From the NCBI GenBank assembly GCA_021821585.1, contig JAKACF010000049.1, positions 1 to 13,093 on the forward strand: a stretch of 13,093 nt of DNA, given 5' to 3'. The notes under the pieces were generated by a model that was not told the origin of the DNA, did not search any database, and was given only the letters and a program-made list of their open reading frames with translations. The translations under genes and the position numbers were made by a program. Below, piece by piece: positions 6,680-13,093 of the stretch (the stretch's first letter is position 1; every line of letters starts with the position of its first letter). Source of the DNA: Actinomycetes bacterium (GTDB taxonomy: Bacteria > Actinomycetota > Acidimicrobiia > Acidimicrobiales > Bog-793).

Positions 6680-6708
6680 GTTATGCCGAGCGCGGGGTGT
6701 GGCGTCAA
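6680..6708 (-). promoter_or_regulatory. Promoter for the candidate non-coding RNA
   Basis: On the minus strand TTGACG (6708-6703, five of six to the -35 consensus) is followed by exactly 17 bases and CATAAC (6685-6680, four of six to the -10). This is the best housekeeping-type promoter in the window. It lies 42 bases past the ThyX-like stop codon, and transcription would begin near 6673. Confidence 0.6.
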
Positions 6709-6750
6709 GGGGCATTCCGGCTCCGTGGCGGCGGTGTCGCCCGCCGCCGG

Positions 6751-8436
6751 TCAGGCGGTCGGCCGCCGGGGCTGCACGGGGCGAAGCCTCGGCCGGGCGC
6801 CCGGCTCCCGGGGGGCGGCGGGCCGCCCGGACCTTCTCCGCGCCGAGCGCTCCTCTGCCCGCTGCTCGGCCTCGAGGCGGCCGAGGTCGGTCTCGCCGCT
6901 GTCGACGAAGCTCATCGCCTCGGCGACGGCACGGTGCCCGGCCTCCTCGGCGATGAGACGGTGCATCTCGGTCGCCACCCGGCGGTAGGCCGGATGGCCC
7001 TGCGGGCTCGAGCGCAGCTCGATCAGGTGCATCGCCTCGCGGGCGTTCATCTCCATCGCGAAGCGGATGTGGAAGGCGAGCGCCACCGCGTAGCCGGCCT
7101 GCTCGGGGAAGTACTTGGCGAGGGCGTCGTGCAACGAGCGGGAGCGCTCGAGCTGCTCGACGTAGCGCTCCTGCAGCCCGGCCTCCTCGATGAGCTCCGG
7201 CACCTCGTAGCCGAGGTCCGTCCCGAGCTCCTGCCACTCGATCGAGAGCAACCGGTGGCGCTGGAGGTCCCGGAAGGCCCCGTAGTCGCAGACGACGTCG
7301 AAGCGGTAGGAGGTCGCCTCGAAGGCGCGGCCGGGGCGGTGTCGCCGGTTGGCGCGATCGCCGACGTAGGCGGCGAACAGGCGGCGCCGCTCCTCGGTCG
7401 ACAGCCGGGCCACCCTCGCCCGCAGCTCCTCCTCGGACAGGTTCGAGTGCTCGTAGGAGATGGCGGCGAGGACGCGGTCCTCGCCGTCCTCGTCGTAGGC
7501 GGTGAGCCGGACCGAGGCGCCGGGCTTCGGCGCCTCGGTCGGCCAGAGCGACTCGACCACCGCCTCGGTCGCCTCCTCGTTGCGCCGCAGGTAGTCCACC
7601 CACACCCCGCCGCGCTCGGCCCGCTCGAGGCGGGTGAGGAAGCTCGGGATGACCTTGCGCAGCTCCTCGAGCATCAGCTCGGCGTAGCGCCGGGCCTCCG
7701 GCAGCGGGTGGGCCCTCATGCGCAGCAGCAGCTGCTCGTAGCTCTGTCCCGAGCCGTACATCCCGACGTTGGACAGGCTGCCGGCGGGCAGCAGACCGCG
7801 GAGGGCGTCGAGGCAGGTGGCGCGGACCGCCGAGCGGTGGGCGAAGGCCGAGACCCCTTCGGCCCGGGGCGAGCGGCGGTTGACATGGGCCTGCAGGAGC
7901 GGCATGAGCTCGCCGTAGGTGTCGAACATGCGGTCCATCTCCCCGACGTAGCGGGCACCGAGCGACGAGTCGAGGATGGCGGGGTCCCGGATGTAGCGGT
8001 AGTGGCCGCTGTCGAGACGGGTGTCGTAGGGGATGTAGCGGGTCGACTGCTCGAGGTAGGACATGAGCCGCCCCCGCTCGAGGACCTTGGTGAGCAGGTT
8101 GGAGGACTGCTCGCAGGCGAGGTGGACGCCGCCGAGCTGGGCGACCGAGTCGTCGCCGTACTCGCTGAAGACCCGCTCGTAGAGCGCCTCGGCACGCTTC
8201 AGGCCGACGGTGGCGTCGAGGCTCGTGTCGCCGGTGACGTCGAGGTCCTCGACGAACTCGTCGAGGAAGAGCCTGCGCAGGCTCTTCGGCGAGCGGGAGT
8301 AGCGGGCGAACAGCGCCCCCTTCACGACCTCGGGAAGGTTCACCAGTGCGAAGACGGGCCCGTCGAGATTCGTGAAATAGCGCGAGAGCAGCTCGCGCTC
8401 CTCGTCGGTGAAGGTCTCTCCGCTCACGGCACTCAT
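6751..8436 (-). CDS. Tandem-domain ThyX (FAD-dependent thymidylate synthase) homologue
   Basis: A 561-residue protein, about twice the size of classical ThyX (210-260 residues), made of two Thy1-type domains. ThyX makes dTMP from dUMP using FAD, NADPH and methylene-tetrahydrofolate. Domain 1 (about 20-290) carries ERGRLMSYLEQSTRYIPYD; R121-G-R123-x7-S131-x-R-Y aligns with the ThyX motif RHR-x7-S but its His is Gly. Domain 2 (about 320-515) carries DLQRHRLLSIEWQELG; R393-H394-R395 is intact but the Ser seven residues on is Glu. Domain 2 also has NAREAMHLIELRSSPQGHP, the counterpart of the ThyX segment with the catalytic Arg. The last 45 residues are Arg/Pro-rich. Start ATG at 8436, 13 bases after the helicase stop. 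Because neither motif is complete, thymidylate synthesis is not assured. Confidence 0.88.
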   Translation of the reverse strand: MSAVSGETFTDEERELLSRYFTNLDGPVFALVNLPEVVKGALFARYSRSPKSLRRLFLDEFVEDLDVTGDTSLDATVGLKRAEALYERVFSEYGDDSVAQLGGVHLACEQSSNLLTKVLERGRLMSYLEQSTRYIPYDTRLDSGHYRYIRDPAILDSSLGARYVGEMDRMFDTYGELMPLLQAHVNRRSPRAEGVSAFAHRSAVRATCLDALRGLLPAGSLSNVGMYGSGQSYEQLLLRMRAHPLPEARRYAELMLEELRKVIPSFLTRLERAERGGVWVDYLRRNEEATEAVVESLWPTEAPKPGASVRLTAYDEDGEDRVLAAISYEHSNLSEEELRARVARLSTEERRRLFAAYVGDRANRRHRPGRAFEATSYRFDVVCDYGAFRDLQRHRLLSIEWQELGTDLGYEVPELIEEAGLQERYVEQLERSRSLHDALAKYFPEQAGYAVALAFHIRFAMEMNAREAMHLIELRSSPQGHPAYRRVATEMHRLIAEEAGHRAVAEAMSFVDSGETDLGRLEAEQRAEERSARRRSGRPAAPREPGARPRLRPVQPRRPTA

Positions 8437-8449
8437 GGCCCAGGTGAGA

Positions 8450-10609
8450 TTACGGGGCGCTCTCGCGCTGGGCGTGGATGGTCGCTGACGTGGGCTCTCC
8501 CGCCTCCTCGGGCGCCTCGAGGGTCTCGGCGAGGCTCACCTGCGACGAGGCGGCCACGACCCCACGGAGCAGACGGTGGGCCGCCCGGTCGGCTGCCCGC
8601 CGGGTGTCGTCGACCGCCGCCACCGAGGAGATCTGCCGGAGCAGGTCGATGACCTGCTTCATGTTGCGGACGAAGTCGCCGCCGGTCATGAGGCGACGGG
8701 CCGGCCGGCGCTCCCGGCCGCGGCCCCCCCGGGGCCGCTCGGGCGTGAGCACGCGGCCGAGCTCACGACCCCGCGCCCAGTCCCGGGCGAGGACGGCGAA
8801 GCCGGCGTCGATGCCCCGGGTGACCGGGAGCTGGCGGGAGCGCTCCTCCTCGGAGAGCTCCTCGGAGAGTTCGGCGATCGCCTCGAGGCGCTCGCCCACG
8901 GTCCCGGGAGGCGGCTCGAGCGCTCCCTCCCGCTCGCGCCGCGCCTCGAAGCAGAACGACGAGACGACGGCTGCCATGGCGGCGGGCTCGAGGCCGTCGA
9001 GCAGGCCCGCCCGCAGGCTCTCGGCGATCAGGAGGTCCGCCTCGTGGTAGAGCCCGGCGAGCAGCTCGCCGTCGGGCGTCACCGACCATCCCCGGACGAA
9101 GCCGCGGGACTCGAGCATCTGAAGGACGTTCGTCAGCTGCCCACCGAGGTCCTCTTCGGACAGCCACTGGGCGAACGAGGAGGTGACGATGCGGTAGGCC
9201 TCGACGCGATCGAAGCGGCGGACGAGGCTCACCGCCAGGTTGTAGGTGGGACGGAAGGACGACGTGAGGGCCCTGCCCGGCGCACCGGCGAGGCGGGCGA
9301 CGTCGTCGAAGGTGTGGAAGGGCGAGGCGAGGACGACGGCGTAGCCGACCTCGTCGATGCCCCGGCGTCCCGCCCGGCCCGTCAGCTGGGTGTACTCCCC
9401 CGGCGTCAGCTCCTCGTGACCGGCGCCGCTGAACTTGGTGAGGTCCTCGATCACGACCGAGCGGGCCGGCATGTTGATCCCGAGCGCCAGGGTCTCGGTG
9501 GCGAAGACCGCCTTCACGAGCGCCTTGGAGAAGCACTCCTCGACGGCCCCCCTGAAGGGCGGCACCATGCCGGCATGGTGCGGCGCCACACCCGCCTCGA
9601 GAGCCGACAGGAAGCGGCCGTAGCCGAGGACGCCGAGGTCGTCGTCCGAGAGCGCCTCGACGTGGTCCTCGAGGATGGCCCGGACCTGGCGGCGCTCCGC
9701 CGGCGAGGTCAGCCGGAGACCCTCGTCGAGGCAGGCTCGCACGGCGTCGTCGCAGCCCGCCCGGGAGAAGATGAAGTAGATGGCGGGCAGCAGCTCCGCC
9801 TCCCGCAGCCGCTCGACCACCTCGGCCCGGCGGGGGCGGTAGGTGCGCGGCCGGGTCCGGCCCCGCTGGTGGGTCCTCGTCCTCGGCCGGGCGGTCCTCG
9901 GGCCCTGCCGGCCCATGAGCTCGTCGAGCTCGACCGCCCGGGCGTTCGGCCTGCCGTCCTCGAAGACCGGAAGCAGGTGGATGCGCTCCGAGGTGCGGTC
10001 CCCGATGGCGAACAGGTCGTGGAGGACGACCGGGCGCCGGTCCTCCCGGACGATGCCCGTGTCGCCCCGCACGTTGGCGATCCAGGCCGCCAGGTCGCCG
10101 GCGTTGGCCACGGTGGCCGAGAGGCAGACGAGGCGGACCTCCGGCGGTGCGCCGAGGATCACCTCCTCCCAGACGCCGCCCCGGTAGGGGTCCTCGAGGA
10201 AGTGCACCTCGTCGAGGACGACGTAGCCGAGCGAGGCGAGCGAGCGGCGCTCGGCGTGGATCATGTTGCGGAGCACCTCGGTCGTCATGACGACGACAGG
10301 TGCACCCCCGTTGATGGAATTGTCCCCGGTGAACAGCCCGACCCGATCGAGCCCGTAGCTGCGGGCGAGGTCGCCGAACTTCTGGTTCGAGAGCGCCTTG
10401 AGCGGCGTCGTGTAGAAGGCCCTCACGCCCTCGGCGAGCGCACGGTGGACGGCGTACTCGGCGACCACCGTCTTGCCCGCTCCCGTCGGGGCCGTGACGA
10501 GCACGGACCGCCCGGAGTCGACGAGGTCCATGGCCTCGAGCTGGAACCGATCGAGGGCGTACGGCCGGGCGGCCTCGAACGAGGCCCGCACCGGGTCGCC
10601 GGCCGTCAC
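8450..10609 (-). CDS. helY: Ski2/Mtr4-like DEVH-box helicase
   Basis: A superfamily 2 ATPase of the Ski2-like group, which unwinds RNA or DNA. In 719 residues I see Walker A APTGAGKT (40-47), motif Ia TTPLKALSNQKFGDL, the Walker B box DEVH (133-136), SAT (164-166), ATETLALGINMPA (370-382) and motif VI QLTGRAGRRGID (408-419). A DSHCT-type C-terminal domain follows (LLAGLYHEADLLIAESLRAG, then MAAVVSSFCFEARRE). Residues 233-262 are an Arg-rich insert between the two RecA domains. Start GTG 10609 overlaps the tatC stop (GTGA). The longer in-frame reading upstream runs antiphase through tatC and is rejected. Mycobacterial HelY, in the same place next to tatC, is about 900 residues, so this is a shorter version. 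Role inferred as RNA processing or decay. Confidence 0.93.
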   Translation of the reverse strand: MTAGDPVRASFEAARPYALDRFQLEAMDLVDSGRSVLVTAPTGAGKTVVAEYAVHRALAEGVRAFYTTPLKALSNQKFGDLARSYGLDRVGLFTGDNSINGGAPVVVMTTEVLRNMIHAERRSLASLGYVVLDEVHFLEDPYRGGVWEEVILGAPPEVRLVCLSATVANAGDLAAWIANVRGDTGIVREDRRPVVLHDLFAIGDRTSERIHLLPVFEDGRPNARAVELDELMGRQGPRTARPRTRTHQRGRTRPRTYRPRRAEVVERLREAELLPAIYFIFSRAGCDDAVRACLDEGLRLTSPAERRQVRAILEDHVEALSDDDLGVLGYGRFLSALEAGVAPHHAGMVPPFRGAVEECFSKALVKAVFATETLALGINMPARSVVIEDLTKFSGAGHEELTPGEYTQLTGRAGRRGIDEVGYAVVLASPFHTFDDVARLAGAPGRALTSSFRPTYNLAVSLVRRFDRVEAYRIVTSSFAQWLSEEDLGGQLTNVLQMLESRGFVRGWSVTPDGELLAGLYHEADLLIAESLRAGLLDGLEPAAMAAVVSSFCFEARREREGALEPPPGTVGERLEAIAELSEELSEEERSRQLPVTRGIDAGFAVLARDWARGRELGRVLTPERPRGGRGRERRPARRLMTGGDFVRNMKQVIDLLRQISSVAAVDDTRRAADRAAHRLLRGVVAASSQVSLAETLEAPEEAGEPTSATIHAQRESAP

Positions 10610-11373
10610 TTGTTGAGCATGCGGCCGACCAGGATCGCTGCCTCGTAGAAGACCAGCATCGGGATGGCGAGCGCCAGCATGGAGAAGGGGTCCGAGCTCG
10701 GCGTGATGACCGCCGCGAAGACCACGATGAGCATGATCGCCCAGCGCCGGAAGCGCCGGAGGCCCCTCGTCGTCACGACACCGGCCAGCTCGAAGGCGAC
10801 GAGCACGACCGGGAACTCGAAGGCGATCCCGAAGATGAGCATGAGGGCGCCGAGCAGCGAGAGATAGGTGGAGGGCGAGAAGATCGTCTTCACGTCGGGT
10901 CCCGACGACCCGATCAGGAACTGGAGGGCGTGGGGGTAGATGAGGTAGGCGACGACCGCTCCGGCGGCGAAGAGGACCACGGTCGACAGCACGAAGGGCA
11001 GGGCGTAGCGGCGCTCGTTCGCCTTGAGGCCGGGGGTCACGAACTGCCAGATCTCGTACAGGATCACCGGCAGGGCGATGACGAGGCCGCCGTAGGCGGC
11101 CACGTTGAGGCGGGTGGTGAAGCCCTCGAGGGGGGCCGTGATGTAGAAGGGGCAGCTGGCGGCCGTGTGGTGGAGCGAGTCGCGGGCCGAGCAGTAGGGC
11201 TGGCGGAGCGCCTGCAGCAGCGGGTCGTAGACGAGGTAGGCGACGATCCCGCCCCCGAGGAACCACACGATGGCGACGACGAGCCGGCGGCGCAGCTCCG
11301 CCATGTGCTCGAAGAGGGTCATCGAGTCCGGTGAGGGACGCGCCTCGCTCTGGCGCCTCATCGTGCGGGCCAT
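10606..11373 (-). CDS. tatC: Sec-independent protein translocase TatC
   Basis: The multispanning membrane receptor of the twin-arginine export system, which binds RR signal peptides of folded proteins. At 255 residues it has normal TatC length with six hydrophobic spans. Marks include the N-terminal TLFEHMAELRRRL (E26-L-R matching the conserved E-L-R of E. coli TatC), the loop PFYITAPLEGFTTRLNVA, LYEIWQFVTPGLKANERR before the third span, and AVITPSSDPFSMLALAIPM. I start it at ATG 11373, which has CGAGG upstream and lies 16 bases after the TatB-like stop; an in-frame extension further upstream is Arg/Pro-rich and lies antiphase over the TatB-like gene. It is coupled to the helicase gene by GTGA. 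It works with the TatB-like protein encoded just upstream. Confidence 0.96.
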   Translation of the reverse strand: MARTMRRQSEARPSPDSMTLFEHMAELRRRLVVAIVWFLGGGIVAYLVYDPLLQALRQPYCSARDSLHHTAASCPFYITAPLEGFTTRLNVAAYGGLVIALPVILYEIWQFVTPGLKANERRYALPFVLSTVVLFAAGAVVAYLIYPHALQFLIGSSGPDVKTIFSPSTYLSLLGALMLIFGIAFEFPVVLVAFELAGVVTTRGLRRFRRWAIMLIVVFAAVITPSSDPFSMLALAIPMLVFYEAAILVGRMLNK

Positions 11374-11389
11374 GTGACCTCGGGCCCCG

Positions 11390-11899
11390 TCAGTTCCAGC
11401 TCGGGTCGTCGAGCTCGAGTCGTGCCGTCGCCTGGAGGAGCGCCTCGGGGGCCGCCGCCGGGACCGGGGCGAGCAGGGCGCCGCTCGCGTACCCGGGCGC
11501 CTCGGCACCGTTGGAGTGCCAGGAGGCCGGCACGCCGTTCGGGGCGACCACGCCGGCGGCCGGTGCGCCAGCGGCCCCTGCAGGGTCCGGCCCGGGCGCA
11601 CCGGCGGGCGCCGGGTCGGCCGTGGCCTCGCTCCCGGCGTCCGGCTGGCGCCGGTCGGAGTCGCGCATCATGCCGGTCAGGTAGCCCGTGAGCCCGGTCC
11701 GCGGGATGACGGGGATGTCGGGCAGGTCGACGTCGGGGATGGCGCTTCGCACCTCCTCCTCGAGCCGCTGGCGGAAGGCCGTCAGGTCGCGCCAGAAGGC
11801 CCCGACCTGGCGAGCGGCCTTCGGGAGCCGCTCCGGGCCGAGGATCACGAGTGCCAAGACGAGGATGACCAGCAGCTTGGCGGGATCGAGGCCGCCCAC
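11390..11899 (-). CDS. tatB: TatA/TatB family twin-arginine translocase subunit, TatB-like
   Basis: A 169-residue protein with the TatA/B layout: a short N-terminal membrane helix (LLVILVLALVIL), a hinge, an amphipathic helix (AARQVGAFWRDLTAFRQRLE) and a long disordered Ala/Pro/Gly tail. The hinge reads G21-P-E-R-L-P26. GPxRLP is typical of TatB, whereas TatA usually has FGxxKLP, so I favour TatB. In mycobacteria the gene in this position is tatA. The total length also fits TatB better. The start is GTG at 11899; no other start precedes the membrane helix. It is 40 bases after pafA and 16 before tatC, so it is in the same operon or starts from a promoter in that gap (TACACT, on the minus strand 6 bases ahead of the GTG). 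A separate TatA is expected elsewhere in the genome. Confidence 0.88.
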   Translation of the reverse strand: MGGLDPAKLLVILVLALVILGPERLPKAARQVGAFWRDLTAFRQRLEEEVRSAIPDVDLPDIPVIPRTGLTGYLTGMMRDSDRRQPDAGSEATADPAPAGAPGPDPAGAAGAPAAGVVAPNGVPASWHSNGAEAPGYASGALLAPVPAAAPEALLQATARLELDDPSWN

Positions 11900-11905
11900 C
11901 TCGCC

Positions 11906-11911
11906 AGTGTA
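11906..11911 (-). promoter_or_regulatory. Possible -10 element ahead of the tat genes
   Basis: The minus strand reads TACACT-GGCGAG-GTG. TACACT matches four of six -10 positions and would place the transcription start at the GTG start codon, a leaderless arrangement. The -35 is poor (CCGAGC at 17 bases). No strong Shine-Dalgarno sequence is present. Tentative. Confidence 0.3.
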
Positions 11912-11939
11912 CCGAGACGCGGAGGCCTGCTCGGAACGC

Positions 11940-13093
11940 TCAGATCGCCTCGATCAGGCGCTCCACCCTCTCGTCGTGCGAGCGGAAGGGATCCTTCAAG
12001 AGCACCGTCCGCTGGGTCTGGTCGTTCAGCTTCAGGTGGACCCAGTCGACCGTGAAGTCCCTGCGGCGCTCCTTGGCCCGCCGGATGAACTCCCCGCGCA
12101 GGCGGGCCCTCGTCGTCTCGGGCGGGTGCTCCATCGCCCGGTCGATGGTGTCGTCGTCGGTGATCCGCTCCACCCTGCCCTTGGCCTGCATCAGGTAGAA
12201 GACGCCCCGCCGGCGGTCGACGTCGTGGTACTGCAGGTCGAGCAGTGCCACCCTCGGGTGGCCGAGCGGCAGCTGGTGGCGCTCGCGGAAGGCCTCGACG
12301 ATGCGGTGCTTGATGACCCAGTCGACCTCCCGGTCGAGGCTGAAGGGGTCCTTCTCGATCCCCTCGACGCAGTGCTGCCACATCTCGAGGGCCCGGTGCT
12401 CGAGCGGCGGCAGCCCGCGCTGCTCGTCGTAGCGGATGGCTCGGCCGAGGTACTCCTTCTGGATGTCGAGCGCGCTCGCCTCCCGACCGTTGGCCAGCCG
12501 GACCGGGCGGCGGCAGGTGAGGTCGTGGCTGATCTCCCTGATCGCCCGGATCGGGTCCTCCAAGGTGAGGTCGCGCAGCACCACCCCGGGCTCCTCCAGC
12601 ATCCGGAGCAGGATGCTCGTCGCCCCGACCTTCAAGAAGGTGGCGTACTCGCTCATGTTCGAGTCGCCGACGATGACGTGCAGGCGCCGGAAGCGCTCGG
12701 CGTCCGCGTGCGGCTCGTCACGGGTGTTGATGATGGGACGGCTGCGCGTCGTGGCCGAGGAGACGCCCTCCCAGATGTGCTCGGCCCGCTGGGAGAGGCA
12801 GAACATCGCCCCCCTGGCGGTCTGGAGGATCTTGCCGGCTCCCGAGTAGATCTGACGGGAGACGAAGAACGGGATGAGCACCTGGGCGTAGTGGGAGAAG
12901 TCGTCCCGCCGGCTCGTCAGGTAGTTCTCGTGGCAGCCGTAGGAGTTGCCGGCCGAGTCGGTGTTGTTCTTGAACAGGTAGACCACCCCGCGGATGCCCT
13001 CGTCGCGAAGGCGGGCCTCGGCGGAGCGGACGAGGCTCTCGAGGATGCGCTCGCCGGCCTTGTCGTGGCAGACGAGGTCGGCGATGGAGTCGC
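11940..13093 (-). CDS. pafA: Pup--protein ligase PafA, N-terminus beyond the window
   Basis: PafA joins the C-terminal Glu of the small protein Pup to substrate lysines, marking them for the mycobacterial-type proteasome. 383 residues are present from about residue 70 of the mycobacterial protein (about 450) to the natural stop. Near-identical blocks to that protein include LFKNNTDSAGNSYGCHENYL, LSQRAEHIWEGVSSATTRSR, PIINTRDEPHADAE, HVIVGDSNMSE, QTTRARLRGEF-like TTRARLRGEFIRRA, and FTVDWVHLKLNDQTQRTVL. The KNNTDSAGNSYGCHENYL form separates it from the paralogous depupylase Dop, which as I recall has a different sequence here. The N-terminal ATP-binding motif and the catalytic Asp of the family lie off the right edge. 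Directly downstream come the tat genes; the pafB and pafC genes found between them in mycobacteria are absent. Confidence 0.97.
   Translation of the reverse strand, partial: DSIADLVCHDKAGERILESLVRSAEARLRDEGIRGVVYLFKNNTDSAGNSYGCHENYLTSRRDDFSHYAQVLIPFFVSRQIYSGAGKILQTARGAMFCLSQRAEHIWEGVSSATTRSRPIINTRDEPHADAERFRRLHVIVGDSNMSEYATFLKVGATSILLRMLEEPGVVLRDLTLEDPIRAIREISHDLTCRRPVRLANGREASALDIQKEYLGRAIRYDEQRGLPPLEHRALEMWQHCVEGIEKDPFSLDREVDWVIKHRIVEAFRERHQLPLGHPRVALLDLQYHDVDRRRGVFYLMQAKGRVERITDDDTIDRAMEHPPETTRARLRGEFIRRAKERRRDFTVDWVHLKLNDQTQRTVLLKDPFRSHDERVERLIEAI

Larger units (their letters stand above)
6350..6750. other. 401-base gap between the ThyX-like and DUF4193-like genes
   Basis: The only gene-free stretch above 300 bases. 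From right to left it holds the promoter at 6680-6708, the candidate structured RNA 6455-6673, a -10 element at 6405-6410, the CACGTG palindrome at 6367-6398 and the ribosome site of the DUF4193-like gene. Frames crossing it in either direction show no recognisable protein. Confidence 0.7.

Noticed and set aside
6472..8652. Plus-strand open frame of 726 codons
   Set aside because: Antisense to the ThyX-like gene and crosses the RNA candidate; no recognisable domain.
8576..10648. Plus-strand open frame of 690 codons
   Set aside because: Antisense to the helicase, which carries all its motifs on the minus strand.
10610..11266. N-terminal extension of the helicase frame
   Set aside because: It would run through tatC in another frame with Arg/Pro-rich nonsense; the GTG at 10609 overlapping the tatC stop and the start of the fold is preferred.
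11374..11601. Upstream extension of tatC
   Set aside because: The extra 76 residues are low-complexity and overlap the TatB-like gene; ATG 11373 has a ribosome site and gives the normal TatC length.

Overview
This window is GC-rich chromosomal DNA from an actinobacterium. The best markers are a Pup ligase gene (pafA), the pafA-tat-tatC-helY gene order known from mycobacteria, and a DUF4193-type acidic zinc-ribbon protein. The absence of pafB/pafC next to pafA and the tandem-domain ThyX homologue suggest a deep lineage such as Acidimicrobiia, but that placement is inference. There is no IS element, phage gene, CRISPR array or tRNA/rRNA. It reads as core chromosome with several lineage-specific unknown genes.

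Layout. Bases 1-738 (+) hold the 3' part of a class IV PLP aminotransferase. Facing it on the minus strand are a 59-residue small protein (755-934) and an acyl-CoA dehydrogenase of the ACAD10/11 type (989-2194). Divergent from these, on the plus strand, are an acidic 77-residue protein (2293-2526) and a 578-residue protein of unknown function (2706-4442). The latter has an OB/S1-like N-terminus, a charged repeat linker and a Pro/Glu-rich tail. From 4389 to the right edge everything is on the minus strand. In transcription order this is pafA (runs off the window), a TatB-like gene, tatC, a Ski2-like helicase (helY) and a tandem ThyX-like gene, then a 401-base non-coding gap, then the DUF4193-like protein, an unknown 182-residue protein, a GNAT acetyltransferase and a NUDIX hydrolase. 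The last two are coupled by a 4-base overlap, as are tatC and helY.

How the genes relate. pafA (protein tagging for the proteasome), the Tat protein export genes and the helicase form a conserved neighbourhood rather than one pathway. The GNAT-NUDIX pair and the two unknown genes upstream of it look like one operon driven from the promoter at about 6405.

The most notable item is the gap at 6350-6750. It carries a good -35/-10 promoter (TTGACG, 17 bases, CATAAC). This is followed by two nested inverted-repeat domains, one closed by a 21-pair helix with G-U wobbles, and then a short T run. This looks like a structured non-coding RNA of about 220 nt that I could not match to any family I know.
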